From contig NC_081146.1 of assembly GCF_958295425.1 (NCBI RefSeq), forward strand, positions 7,317,649-7,381,648: a stretch of DNA of 64,000 nucleotides, read 5' to 3'. The DNA is from Solea solea (lineage: Eukaryota; Chordata; Actinopteri; Pleuronectiformes; Soleidae). Position 1 is the stretch's first letter. Every line of letters starts with the position of its first letter. The notes below the pieces were generated by a model. The model did not search any database and was not told the DNA's origin. It saw nothing but the letters and a program-made list of their open reading frames with translations. The position numbers were made by a program, and so were the translations under genes. Of this stretch, positions 50,835 through 63,091 are shown piece after piece.

Positions 50835-51233
50835 TATATATATATACTACTCTACAATGCTGTAATATATCTATTTTCCACATTGTATTATTTGTATTGT
50901 ATATTTTAATAGAAATAAATTAGTAAATGAAGTTAAATATTTAAAATGTAAAAATAATAACAACATATATATGCATTTATTATAAGTATTTCATATGTTA
51001 ATTTATCAACACCGTAGGTGGCGGTAATGAGGCTGCAGCACTTGGCGCCAGCCACCATTCAAACAGCAGAACAATACATACATTCTTGCATACTTGAGTA
51101 TTGAGAAACAACCACATACTTGTGTACTCCCGTACTTGGGAAATATATACTCCCAGCGTACTTCTCAAGTATATACTTCCCAAGTAAGCAAGTACATACT
51201 TGCTTACTTGAGTATTGAGAAACGGCCACTGTC
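50046..51233. mobile_element. Composite inverted-repeat element, non-autonomous DNA transposon type
   Basis: The left end (TGGCCATTTCTCAATA..CATACTTG) is the inverse of the right end (CAAGTA..TATTGAGAAACGGCCA). Both ends carry subterminal ACTTG/CAAGTA hexamers and the shared block ACTTGTGTACTCCCGTACTTG. A second, inner pair of related ends (about 50131 and 51108) suggests nesting. The core has a GC-rich patch (50440-50560) and a 15-bp perfect inverted repeat GTAGAGTAGTATATA (50770-50784 and 50841-50855) around a TA run. Target duplications were not resolved. It lies between pklr and cyp11c1. Confidence 0.6.
50514..50562 (-). CDS. pklr: Candidate first coding exon of pklr (weak)
   Basis: On the minus strand an ATG at 50560-50562 opens 16 codons plus one base and ends at a GT donor (CGAG, then gtaacg). 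This leaves exactly the phase needed to join the first common pklr exon at 44820. The joined protein would be 552 aa, close to mammalian L-PK (543 aa). The residues just before the join (RTGR, then Ala) give no strong homology. The exon sits inside a repeat-like composite element (50046-51233) and would need a 5.7-kb intron, so it may be a chance match. A different upstream exon, or initiation at the Met 9 codons into the common exon, are the alternatives. Confidence 0.2.
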
Positions 51234-51841
51234 TTCACTAAGATGTGAAGTCACACAACACTGTGACGAGCAAGTGCAACACAACACACAATCAAGCTGC
51301 ATTTTAACGACCGATTTTTCTGACTATTTTCAATGCCTGTTAATGCACTTTTAAATGACTAAATGCTGCTATTTGCAGTGGTAGTTTCATTGTATTTTAA
51401 AATGCAGTGGCAATATGTATCCACGTATCTATCACATGCAGTAGTAAACAAGTGTAAACCCTTTTTTTAACCCAGACAAAATGCAATAAACTTTCACCTC
51501 AGCAGTAGTACTCAATATCTAAGATAAAGACATAAACAGGAAGCGCAGGAACGATAAAACAAAAACAATTAACTGTGTTAACGAGCTACACGACAGAGGC
51601 AACGTGTGAAATGTGTCAGGTTTGTGAAGTTTAAATGTTTAAAAAGGTAATTGACCAACCTGTAGCAGGTGTAGCAGCGTACAGAAAGTTTAAGTGACTG
51701 CTGGAAGGAGAAACATCCGCGTCAAACGTAAATAAATTGATTCGTCTGAGCCTGAGCGCCACCTGGTGGGTGGCGGTGTTAATGCTGCTTTTGCAAGCTT
51801 GCTCTGAAAGAAGGCAACAGCAGAAAGAGGTGGTGAAAACT

Positions 51842-51847
51842 TTTATT
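51842..51847 (-). terminator. Candidate cyp11c1 poly(A) signal AATAAA
   Basis: The reverse complement reads AATAAA about 370 nt past the cyp11c1 stop. If used, the whole 3' UTR would be the dispersed repeat at about 51890-52200 with its TTAGGG run. Inferred from position only. Confidence 0.35.
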
Positions 51848-51889
51848 AGTCAGCATGAGAGATTATTGGACTGAATATAGAGAATATAG

Positions 51890-52205
51890 TGTGTGTGTGT
51901 GTTTGTTCGTGTCCAGGTATTACTAATGTTGTGGGGACCTAAACCTGTTTACACAGTCACAATTATGGGGACTTGTCTTCCTTGTGGGGACAAAAAGTAA
52001 CTCCCCACAATGTAAATGACAATATTTTAAGGTGAAGATATGTTTTAAGGTTAGGTTGAGGTTAGGGTTAGGGTTAGGGTTAGGGTTAGGGTCAGGGTTA
52101 GGATTAGGCCAGTAGTAATTGTGGTTAAGGTTAGAGTATGTCTCCAGGAAATGAATGTAAGTCAATGCAATGTCCCCTCAAGTCATGAATGTTGAACAGT
52201 GTGTG
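51890..52205 (+). repeat. Dispersed repeat with telomere-like (TTAGGG)n, copy 1
   Basis: GTTGTGGGGACCTAAACCTG, GGGGACTTGTCTTCCTTGTGGGGACA, a TTAGGG tract (5 perfect units at 52062-52091 plus degenerate units) and AAGTCAATGCAATGTCC. The reverse complement of 63480-63720 has the same blocks in the same order. It occupies the likely cyp11c1 3' UTR. Confidence 0.8.
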
Positions 52206-52215
52206 TGTGTGTGTG

Positions 52216-52552
52216 TCAGAGCTTGGTGAAGGTGATCCTCGGTGGTTTCTCAGGCATGAGGATGAGGGTGTATGTGGTCTTGATATCCTCTGAGGACGAC
52301 ACGCTGATATGGAAGTTCAGCAGGATCTAGACAATCAGGACAAAAATAAGAGATAAAAAATATAAAAAATGTATAATCACACACATCTCTAACAATACAA
52401 ACATGAGGTTATGACCTTATTTAAAGTGGCAGTTGCGCATAAAAGTAACCTGGCCTCCCACCTTAAATTATATCAGGCTAATCCAGAAGATGTGACAAAG
52501 TAAATCCATGTTATCCTACACACACTCACACACGTACAGTATATATGTACAG

Positions 52553-52583
<31 letters not shown>

Positions 52584-52626
52584 TATTATTATTATTATTA
52601 TAATAATATTTTTCTCTCCCAGTTTT

Positions 52627-52665
<39 letters not shown>

Positions 52666-55600
52666 GGAGTATATATTAAAGAGGACCATGTGTGGCTTAA
52701 ATGTAAATACATTGTCTTTAGACTAGTAACGCAATTAAGCTGTTTTGCGATTTACATTTTATGCAACTGAAAACTTCTTTGTCAATAGTTATCTTGTGAC
52801 ATTAATTCCCAGATTATAATTTTCTCATCCCGTTCAGAATCTCAGTACAGTCTAACATGTTCCAGTGTAATTTTGTAGTGAGGCATAATTCATTAAGGTT
52901 GTAGAAGCTGCTTTTAAATGCTTTAGTAATAGTTAATAAAATAATTTACTTATGTGCTGATGCATATTTTGGGTTGTGGATAACTGTTGTACAGGAGAGC
53001 ACACCTTGTTCGTTTTAGAGCTTTAATTAATCAGGGTGTTCCATCTCCTAAAGGCTGAAATGCATCTGACCCAAGTTTAAGGTATTTGTAAACTGCTTTT
53101 TAACATTCATAACTAATTCCTAGAAAATCAAAGTAGCTTTTTGTCCTAATAAAAACTTCTAATTAAGCTTTTTTGTAGCTTTTTTGAAGGGCATCAGGAG
53201 TGACTTATTAACAATTAAAGGTCCAGTGTGTAAGAAATAATAGTGAGACTGCAGATTGTAACAAACAAAGGATTCCCCCTCCCTTTCCCAAGCATGAAAG
53301 GGAACTATGATGTCCTTGTTATTTGTTTATGTAGAAATATGTATGAAATGTACACTCTTCCTTGTAGCACAGCACCTTCCATCTCTTTTGTCTTTGTGTT
53401 ACATCACAGTCATTCTCTGCCACCCTCTCCCTCTGTCTTTTGTTTGCTGACACTCACGTGCATGAGGAAAAGCTGCATCTCATTCTCAGCAATCCTCCTC
53501 CCGACACACTGTCTCGCCCCGAACCCAAAAGACAGCGAGCGAAACCCTGAGACTTCTTTTTGTCCTTCCTCTCTGCTGCTGCTCCACCGGCCGGGGTCGA
53601 AGCACAGTGGATTCTCAAACACATCTGAACTCCTTCCCAGAGGATAAAGACAGACTTGGACCATCGTCTGGGGGCAGATTTCATCACCATTAAAACACTC
53701 ATTGATGTGTTTGTGGTTTTTAGTTTACGGAAGGATTTGGGGCAGAAAAGAGCGCTAATCTACAATCACTCACCCCAGCAGGTACATGGTAATTCTGAAG
53801 AACAATATCTTTGATTGGCATCCGCTGCACAGAAATTCCCACCGGGTATAACCTGGTAGATGAGATGAGATGAGATGGTTATATTTATAGCCTTCCTAGT
53901 TTAACAATCAACTGAATTTCTGCTTATTAGAAGTAGAATTTCTTACATTTGCACACACACACACACACTGATCAGTGATAATGAATTTCACTTCTGCATT
54001 TAATCCATCCTTATTATAACACCAGCAGTGAACACACAAACTTGTTCTATGTAAGTACTGTACTCACAGCACTTTGTAGCGACGGTTTATAAATTGTGCT
54101 TACTCACAAATTGGTAGAACAACAGGTGTTGTGCAGATAGGGCCTTAAGTTGTATGTACCTCAGAATCTCCTTGATTGTGCCTTTCAGTAGTGGCGCCCC
54201 CTGCAGTGCTTTGTGAGGGTCACCACCAGCCTGGGCCCATGATGTTCTCACCTGCTGTCTCACCCTCTCCTGCACCTCTGGATTGCGGCCCAGCTCAAAC
54301 AGAGCAAACTGCAGGGGCACAGCTGTCTGCACAGAGGAGGAGATCAGAGGAGACACACTATCAGTCAGGGAGAGACAAGGAGACACAGGCCCAGGGCGGC
54401 AAACACACACACACACACCGTGTCGACCCCTCCTGCCATCAGCTCAGTGATGTTGGCTTTGATGAGGTCCAGAGATAGCTGCCCTTTCTCCATGAGCTGA
54501 CCCAGAACACCAGTGTACTGGCTGTCTGCCGCCCCAGCCTCAGACTTCCTGCCCTGCTGGGACGACAGGCGCTGGTACCCTCTCTGGATCCTGGTCTCTG
54601 CTGCAAGATGCAGGACAGAGTCAGATGAGATGAGAGTAATGAAGCAGGAAAACAATGATTAAAGAGGGTTTGAATGTCCAATCACTGCAGCTCTTTGTAC
54701 CATGACTGAAGATGTGGTCCCATGCAGTGGCGTGCTGGGTCCACAGGGAAGCACCGAGGCGGAGCAGGAGGCGATGGGGCAGGTAAAGGAGAGGAGGCGT
54801 GGTGGCCAGCATTTGTTCCACGGCCCAGATGAACTTCTGAGACTCCAGAGAGGGAGAGGAGGAGAAGAGGCCAATGCGCTCTCCATAGAGAACATGGCAA
54901 CTGGCTGCATGGGAGGAGGAGAGTGGAGAAGCACAGGCTGGTGAGGGTGACACATATCTAACAAACATTCACAGCAAAGACCAAAGTTTGATGCTAAAAC
55001 ACAGTTTTTCTAACACAAAAACTATCTTATTTATATCATAATAACCAAACAATAGCATCATAAGAACAATGAGAATGAATTTTAACTTAATAATATGATA
55101 ATTAAGTTGATTCACAAATATTTTCATGTGAAGGTATTACACTGATGGTAGCCCATAGTAATTGTCTTTATCAAAGTAATGTCTGGATATGCCTCTGGAA
55201 ATAAAATGGTATTACTGTTATATCTCCTTAATTATAATATAATTATAATATTACATTACATTACATAATTTTTCCTCCATCTACCGTGATGATCTCGTCC
55301 ATTTTATTTCATCTTAACTTTTGTGCATTTGATTGATATATAAAGGGGAGTTAGAAAGTCGCTTAAAAATAAAATGTATTATTATTTTTTATTATTCTAC
55401 CGTAAACTGTAACCAAATATTCAACATCTTTCAAATGCAACTGCATACACAGAGACAGTTTTGTTTTCTACAGCGTCTCAGAGGAGCCGCCTGACCTCCA
55501 CCAGACACTCAGCACCTATTAGACGTGCCTGTGTCGTATTAACTACACATCACTGACTGTAATAGTTCCTCATTGGTCTATTCCTATCCGGGCTTAGCAC

Positions 55601-58203
55601 CTGGCTCTGTGTGTGCTCCACTCCGCTAAGACCTGCATTACTCAAAGTCATCAACTCTCCTCCACTTCACTCAGATGTGCACAGTGTGAGTCACACGAGC
55701 ATTCACACTTGTGAATGTGGCACGTTACAGATAGGCACATGAAAGGGGCAGACCTGGCTGAGGAATGCAGAGGCTTGGATTGGTTTCTATTTTTGAAATG
55801 CATGTTCTCTTTGACCTCCAACATCAGGCCTCAGGTTAGACTGTGAGAATAATGTCTGAATGAAGCCAGAAAGAGCAGAGGCAGTGAGATTTTGTTTTCC
55901 TAACTTATGTGACGTGTGAAGGTGTCACAGCCTGCGTCACCATTTTGTGACTAAACCCTTGCTCATAGTAACACTGAATAAATGTTTGTCAAAAATGGGA
56001 GGTGGCCTTTATCCATCCCCTCCCCTCCCTGAGGACACAAAGGTCAGCTAAGGTTGAAAAACAGATATTACATTTGGACCAAACCATCCCTTTGACAGCT
56101 CTCTACTCCCAACTCAATACTCCTCATTAAATACTAATAACTATAGTCAAATCTTTGGCTTTAGAAAAGGAAAAAGAACTTTTGGCCTTGGTTTAAATAG
56201 AACAGGAATCCCTGCACACTCCAGCTGCACAATCACACATGAAAAATACATGAGGAAACCACAGGTCACAAATCACTGGGGATGATGACCTCCAACCTTC
56301 CAGCGCGAAGCGGAAGAGATCAGGACTTGGATCAATGGTCAGACTGCGTTTTCCCTCCTTTCCTCTTCCCTCCCTCTGGACCTTCGCCTGCAGCATTTGA
56401 GAGAAATCCTTCGCCACTTCATCAAGGAGGGGGAGAAAACGCTTCACGGCGGCACTCATCATCACCTCCTTGTTGAGCAGTAGACGATCCGATCGCCACT
56501 CCTCACCGTTCCTGTGGAGAGTAGAAATTGGAGCGATGTATTATAATCGACCCATTTCACTCCTGCTCAACCACGGTAAAATAAAAAATTCTGTGTACAT
56601 TTGTGTTGTATCTGAGTTTATTTCCCTGAACATTTGTTTGAATCTTAACCTAAACTTTGACCTTTCTCATTTTTTTGTGCTCTTTGCCAATAGCACCACA
56701 GACAGATGGGTCTTTAAGCACATGACGTATGATGATGTAAAAAGCCTTGTTGAGGTAAGAAATATATTGCATTAAGTCATAAAATGACAATGGTATGACA
56801 TGATCATTTTCATTTTCATTCGCAGCCCATAAACTCTCTCTATGTTGTGTTTCGGTGTTTTCCTCTGTTGCACCAAGAACTGACATCCACCCACTAATTT
56901 AGCTCATAGCACTTCAACACATGGGTTGCCAGAGTAGAAGAAAAACAAGGTTCTGTAGTGGAAATGCATTAAATTAAAGACAGCTGAAAGTGGAACCTGG
57001 ACAGGAAATTTAAGACAGATATGCCAGTGTGTGTACACCTCATCAGCCAAGGTTAGCTCACGCTCTCTCTCTCTTTTGGATGTTCCTACTCCCTTTAACC
57101 TTCTTGAATTCAGACATTTAGATCAAAAGAGACACGAAACCACAGGGAACCACAATCACAGACACACAGGTGTTTACACAGGCGTGCTACTGACTTGAGG
57201 AAGACTCCCTTGCTGAGCTGGCGTATCTCGCGATGTGTAGCCCAGGGCTGCAGCGTCATCCGTTGGGGGTGCAGGCCCTCTGAGCAAAACAGTTCAGCGA
57301 TGTCGGATGGCATCATGATGTTCACACTCTTTTGTGAGCCAACGTGCTCCCTTCACACACACAAAAGCAATGTTGTAAAGTCACATGCACAGCTGATGAA
57401 CAACAATAAAATGTTGTAAAAAAGTACCAGTTCCATGAATCTCACTAGTGCTCACTAATATTACAATTAGTCATTTAGTGAAAGGAAGAAAAAAGCCTGG
57501 AATTTTAATGTATACTCTGGGTTCTGATTGTGTAAAGCTGACTTATGAACGGACTTAGGAAGCTAGTATCAGTATCTTCTTTCATCTTTATACAAGATAT
57601 TACATTACAATACAATTCAATAAGTCTGGGCACCCTAGTGGAGATGTAGGCATCTGGACTTGCTTGTGTTTTCTTGAAGACCTTTCACCTCTCATCCAAG
57701 AAGTTTCTTCAGTCCTGAAAGAACCAGGACTTGGGTGAGAGGTGAAATGTCTTTAATTAAATTCAAGCGAGTCTAGTTGCCTATATCTGCACTGTTGAAA
57801 ACATGGATCCTTGTTATGCTCAAATCTCTCTAAACATTAAACCTGTGATACTCCATCCCTGCTCCCTCTACCTGTAGATGGGCCCAAGGGTGTTGAAGGT
57901 ATTTTCCATGTGTTTGTGGAGTTGCTTGAAGTAATCTTCTCTCCAGAACTTCACCAGGTTGATCCAGCCGTTCCTCCCTGTGTGAGGAATCTCCTCAAAG
58001 CTCCGAACCCGTCCATCCACGCCTCTCTTCCTGACTCCGGTACCCTGAACTCCTTTGGCCCCCTGTAACTTTCCATCCACCACAGCTCCTGCTGTACTCA
58101 CACATAGAGCCTTTTGTGGTGCGACACCAAAAAGCAAACTCCTGGAGCCACAGGTGTGCTGCACTCTGGTGGACCCAGTCACTCGGATGGACATGCTCCT
58201 CAT
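52216..58203 (-). CDS. cyp11c1: Steroid 11-beta-hydroxylase, mitochondrial cytochrome P450 family 11 subfamily C
   Basis: Exons: 57872-58203, 57195-57350, 56297-56511, 54701-54904, 54419-54600, 54160-54326, 53774-53852, 53458-53667, 52216-52326 (TGA 52216-52218); all GT-AG; 1656 nt, 551 aa. The start is the first ATG after an in-frame TGA. In fish this inner-mitochondrial-membrane enzyme 11-beta-hydroxylates steroids, serving cortisol and 11-ketotestosterone synthesis, with electrons from ferredoxin. Visible: an Arg-rich N-terminus suited to a mitochondrial presequence, GWINLVKFWRE, NTFNTLGPIYR, HPQRMTLQPW, KGVFLKNGEEWRSDRLLLN, I-helix MAGGVDTT at about 357-364, ExxR (EILR, 416-419), LYPVGISVQR, and the haem loop FGFGARQCVGRR with Cys499. 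These blocks align with human CYP11B1 throughout, better than with CYP11A1 or CYP27. Fish 11-beta-hydroxylase is named cyp11c1 (also cyp11b). No frame break or missing catalytic residue was seen. Confidence 0.94.
52555..52665. repeat. Microsatellite cluster: (TA)n, (TTA)n and (TTTC)10
   Basis: TA run at about 52553-52578, TTA units to 52600 and TTTC units at 52627-52665, within cyp11c1's last intron (52327-53457). Confidence 0.9.
57660..57790. repeat. Dispersed repeat with internal inverted symmetry (relative at 12075-12180)
   Basis: GACCTTTCACCTCTCATCCAAGAAG is followed after a short loop by the partly inverse GGTGAGAGGTGAAATGTC. It lies in cyp11c1 intron 1. Confidence 0.55.
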
Positions 58204-58963
58204 AGTCCAAACTAGATGTGTCCATTGGTCTCATGCAGAGTTGTGATGCCCACTCAAACAGTCATTTCCCTCCTCCAACCCCAACCGCGATATCCTTGAA
58301 TGTGTTCTTCCACTCTGATGAACTGATAGGAAGTTAGGATTTATGGATGTGAGGGTCAAAGTTCAAGAGAAACACAACAGTGGCAGGCTGATTCAAAACA
58401 CACACACACACACACACACCACATAAGGCCAGAAATCAGCCCAATTAACAACTAAAAAGATTTATCTTCATGTTGTTCTTTGGAAAAGCTACAAGGCTCT
58501 TGCCTGCTTGTGGTTTGGCTTCATGCTGTGTAACTAAGTCTTTTACCAGCTTATTTACAAAGTATTTCCATGTAGACAAGGTCATTACAAGACGCTATAA
58601 GTGCAAAGTTGTGCATCAAACTCTGAGAGTATTTACAAAGACACAACAGACTGTTTTTAATGATTTTGTCAGTTAATCACAAATACAAAAGCATTACATT
58701 CATGTTACTTGTGTGTGTGTGTGAATGTGGTGAAATGTGAACGTGTTTCCCTGAGGTTCCTTCCTTGTGTGTAGATCACTCAGTTGGATCTACAGTATAT
58801 TATTTAAAGAGCAGCAATTACATGTACTACTACTACTTAAACAACATATATTATAGTATCATTGTTGTATTGTCTTTTAAAAGAGTATAAAGCATAGTTT
58901 AACAAAACTATTAGAGCATTATGAGTGTTCATTTAACAGTTTACATTATAATAATATTACCTG

Positions 58964-58969
58964 TTTATT
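58964..58969 (-). terminator. Candidate poly(A) signal AATAAA for the complexin-like gene
   Basis: The reverse complement reads AATAAA about 360 nt beyond the stop at 59327. Position fits a short 3' UTR; use is inferred. Confidence 0.3.
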
Positions 58970-59326
58970 TAACTTGTATTTTGCTATATTCTGACTCTAA
59001 ATCGGGTTAATTCTCTTACAGGTGATACACACTTATATATGTGTACAACTACCTGAAAATAGACAGACTTAAAGCAAAGACTCTCTGTACTAATATGCAG
59101 AATATATTTCCTAGCCGATTTAATTGTCTAAAGCTGAGTAAAAATGTGACAGACATGTTTTCATAATGACAGCATGACTGGACTGAGTGCATACATATAA
59201 AACTGACAGGTAAAAGCACAGTTTTTAGTCTTTGAGCAGCAACAATGACTGAGTATATTCTCCTGTGCGTTTCCTTCAACAACCGACTCAATTAAAATCT
59301 TAATCCTCGCCGTGATCACCCATCAG

Positions 59327-61527
59327 TCACATGACTCTACACGAGTCCCCATTTGCAGGTGTGTAAGTGGAGGTCTTGCTGTTTTTCCTCCCCGCGAGCA
59401 GCGCCGTGTCAAAACTGAGGCCTTGAAATGCTCTCAGCAGGTTGAAGCCTCCGTCCTTGGCTTTGGTTTCAGGATGAATGATTTTCGACAGCTCGTGAGG
59501 GAGTGACACTTTCCTTCCAACAAACCGCAGGTGGTTCATGTCCTTGGAGCTCTGCATCATGGCAAAAAAAAACAAACAAGAAGATGAAGGTTGAAGGTTT
59601 GAGCACTTGATTATTCCCACAATTCACGTTTACTTTGTATTTGACTTGCTGACGTAAAAGACATTTTTTCACCAGAATTTGAGAGCTTTCATGATAGTTG
59701 AGATGATCTGGCTTTGCAGAACATGTACAAGATTATGAATGTCTATTAGTTTGACTCCCATCTCTGCTAGTCTACATGCCAATGAGTCTGGCTCTTCCAC
59801 CTGGACAACAAAGTTTATAAACTGCTCAATCTCCTGCAGTAAAGTCTACGTAGAACACAGGACAGAGGAGCTGCTGATCTACTGCTGCTTCATTTAGTCA
59901 GTTTGTGCCACTTACGTAAATCCAAACAATCACAAATTACACACAGTGTGAACTTACTGGTGGAGGCAGCAGTGGATCATCAACTACTGTCGTCTGTGGA
60001 CATAAGCGGTTAAGAAACTTCCATTTCCTGGCAGAAAAAAAGCTGTCTAACAGCAAGGAAGAGTGTGGAACCTAAGATCTCATCAATAATGTAAGGTGGG
60101 TGTTTTGTTAAGTGGCTAAAATCCATTTTTTCCCCTCCGCCCCTGCTGGCAGACATGTTATCAGTGAGAATGTCCGGGCCACAGGCGGGCTCATAGAAAC
60201 AGTTTGCTCAGTGAAGTCAGCGTTGATAATGTGGTCGATGCCTAATACGACCATATTTCCATAAACCTGAAATAGCTCTTAGAAACCAGAGCTTCCGGAA
60301 TAAAAAATGTAGTCCAAATCAACATTGGGAAGATGAAAAATTCCACTATGTCACCTCTACCTGGGAGCAGCCGTAAGAAAGGGAACAAAAGAATCTGGTA
60401 TCTGGCAAGTCAGAGAGTCATTCAAATATGTTGTGAAAGCAAACCTAATGAGGCCTAGAGACGCAGAAAATTGCAGGGAAAACTAAGAAGTAATGACTGT
60501 GTACATGTTGTCACTCTGACGCTGTGTTTTCCTGCAGTGAAAACGTAAAGTAAACACAACTTGTTCTACAAAACAGACCTCAGACAGTTGGTATTTTCTC
60601 CTGAAATGATCTCTCATAGCTGCTCTCTCCGCATTCTTCTGAGCGTTCATCGCCTCCCGCTGCTTCCTGTGAACACAGCACAAACACACATTAATACACC
60701 GCACAGACGGAATTTAATTAACGCTCCTTATACAAATACAGACGTTCACAAAATGTGTGCAGACAGTGCCCACACTGGTTCTGAATTTTGAATGAAGTAT
60801 TTAAGTCACATAAAAGTTCTAATCATTTACGGTTGATGTTCCATGATATTTCAAAGAAAATGGTTGAACTGTTCACAAATAAACTGTACATTATTTTACA
60901 TAATCATTATCTGATGGATTACTATAGACACAAGTGAACGCTGTTTAATAAAGTAGTTCAAATAAATATAACCACCACAGTAGAAGAATGCTGATAATAA
61001 TATGTGTCATACTGGTGTCATAATAAGAATCTTTACATGAAACAGAAAAATACAGTTCTAGTTGTAATGGGAAAACAGGGCTGATATGGGTTTAATATCT
61101 ATCACCATAGATAATCAGTTTTAGAATCATAATGATACGTTAAGTGTGTCTATTTCAGCCTTAAGTAATTGTTGCCATATAATATATAAGTCAGGTACAT
61201 TCACAGCAGAGCGTTTACTGCTAATGTGGTTTAATGTAATATTAAGGTAATAAAATGAGTGTTGCTGTCTGTTTTTTCGACTTCATCCACAGCATCCACT
61301 CGCCTCTTCTTCTCCAGGTCTGCCTGGTACGAGCGGATGACTATCGGGTCTTTGGGATACGTAGTTCGGAGTTGGGGCTTCTTCCCCAAACTTCTGCCTC
61401 CTCTACCTCGTCCCCTCTTATTTCTGGGTTTGGTGCACAACCTCCGCTCCTTCATCCCCGACACACAGCTGGTCAGCCTCCTGATGGGCCTCTGCAGGGA
61501 CTTTTTCATTCTCAGCACAGACTCCAT
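59327..61527 (-). CDS. Complexin-3/4-like protein with C-terminal CAAX box
   Basis: Exons: 61304-61527, 60579-60666, 59327-59551 (TGA 59327-59329); 537 nt, 178 aa. Complexins bind the SNARE bundle and clamp or promote vesicle fusion; the 3/4 subfamily serves retinal ribbon synapses and is anchored by a prenylated C-terminus. Visible: the SNARE-binding helix block SYQADLEKKR + KQREAMNAQKNAERAAMRDHF + RRKYQLSE, aligned without gaps to [24 protein letters not shown]...YRLPK of mammalian CPLX3/4; then VSLPHELSKII, matching VELPRELAKMI; and the final CRVM, a farnesylation-type CAAX box. The first exon is unusually basic (KPRNKRGRGRGG, near residues 33-44) and lacks the acidic Glu-rich stretch of known members. 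Intron 1 has a GC donor (AG, then gcgagt), the only choice that keeps both frame and spacing; intron 2 is GT-AG. Which fish paralogue this is (3a/3b/4a/4b/4c) I cannot tell. An extra upstream exon is possible. Confidence 0.8.
60130..60290 (+). repeat. Dispersed repeat in complexin-like intron 2 (copy also at 22118-22310)
   Basis: CCCCTGCTGGCAGACATGTTATCAGTGAGAA and GCTCAGTGAAGT..GTTGATAATGTG..ACGACCAT match the hcn3 intron copy in order. Confidence 0.65.
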
Positions 61528-62944
61528 GATGCACCTGAGCTCTCGGGGAAGGACCCCACCCTTATTTCTTCAACTCGAGTTGAAAAAAGGTGAAAAGGAC
61601 CAGATTGACCAGAACCAGATTGAGACCTGCCAGAGACAAGGATGACTGTCAGACAAGGCTCAAACACACACGTCACATAGTCAGATTAAGTGTAAAGGAC
61701 AAAATGTGACTAACATATAACATAGAGGGAATATTTAGGGCCGCCTGTCACAGTATATGCACAATTAAACTAAAAATAAAGAAGTTCTTTTAGAATAGCC
61801 ACACTGTTCTTACCCAGGCAGCCAACAGCTCACCATACGCAATCCTGATAAAGTACCAGATGGTCTCCTCTGCCTTCACACAATCTCCTAAAGCTTCAGC
61901 GCAAACTAGCGAAAACACAAAGGAACAACAAAACCATCTTCACAGGCTGCTGTGTCTGTGCTCCTCGGCCTTCTCAGGAGAAAATAACTGTTTGCTGTGC
62001 CGGGTTTCCAGCCTGTGCTTCTTCTGTTTCCCTCTTTTCCTCCTCGAGACTCGCTCCACTCTTCACTTCCCCCAACTCTCCCATACAGATTAGCACTTGA
62101 AGGATTTAATGAGGACAATCTCGTTAGTCGTGGCAGAGAATGCACCTGATGACTCACGTGTTTGTGAGGAAGATGTAGTTGAGTGACATGTCTTCACAGG
62201 CCTGACATCACTGTTCTTCCTATGTTCAGTTGGGTGTGTTTTCTCTTCAAAGATTTCCTTTAATTAAGTGCAGTGATGTGAGTTATAACCTCCAACATCT
62301 TTGCAGCTCCTTTCAGACAATAATCAGCGTTTGGTTGACTGGGTATCTAGAGATGAAGAGATGAACTCAAATGTGAAAAGAGGAAATTAAACAACACCCG
62401 CTGGATGAATGAATGAATGAATGAATGGATGGATGGATGGATGGAGGGAGTCCAGCGTGAGACAGCAGGCTCACAGGCTCACAGATAAGAACAAGTAATG
62501 ACTACTGAACTGAAAAGGTGCTAAAACTGTCCATAAGTGACAGAGTGAGGTCACACCTCTCCATCTACCCAACCACACAAACATGTCACCATCAAGGCTG
62601 TGGATAAAGAAAGACAGCATGTTTTTGTGCGTGTGGCTTCTGCACCAGTCAAACATGTGCCGTTTCTTCTGATTATTGTGGTCTGTTGAAAGAAGACCCA
62701 GCTGAGTCTGAGCCATAAATCACAAGGATCCACAACAAACACTGAGAGAAGTGTTTATCTGGTATGTATGTAACAAATCTATAGGTCTGAAATGGCCTCT
62801 AACAAGCAATGGTTCAAACTAAGGCTGCAACAACATTCCAACTATAATCTAGGACTAAATTAAGCTCCTTTTTTTGGATAATTGATTCATCTGTTTGAGT
62901 GTTTATTTAAATAAATGATCTGTTATTTCAGCTTCTTAAATGTA

Positions 62945-63043
62945 TATATGTATAGATGTATAGATGTATAGATAGATGTATAGATAGATAGATGTATAGA
63001 TAGATAGATGTATATATAGATAGATAGATGTATAGATAGATGT

Positions 63044-63089
<46 letters not shown>

Positions 63090-63091
63090 GT

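Noticed and set aside
51660..51735. Alternative pklr first exon with donor CTACAG|GTTGGT
   Set aside because: The only ATG in it meets a stop after eight codons and the phase does not fit; at most an untranslated exon.
57680..57760. Hammerhead-ribozyme-like GGATGAGAGGTGAAA motif
   Set aside because: Resembles the core found in some Penelope-like elements, but the CUGAUGA core is altered and stem I could not be paired; covariance-model search would be needed.
52216..58203. CYP11A1 (side-chain cleavage enzyme) identity
   Set aside because: Exon-by-exon residues follow CYP11B/C (LGPIYR, HPQRMTLQPW, GVFLKNGEEW, LYPVGISVQR) rather than CYP11A.
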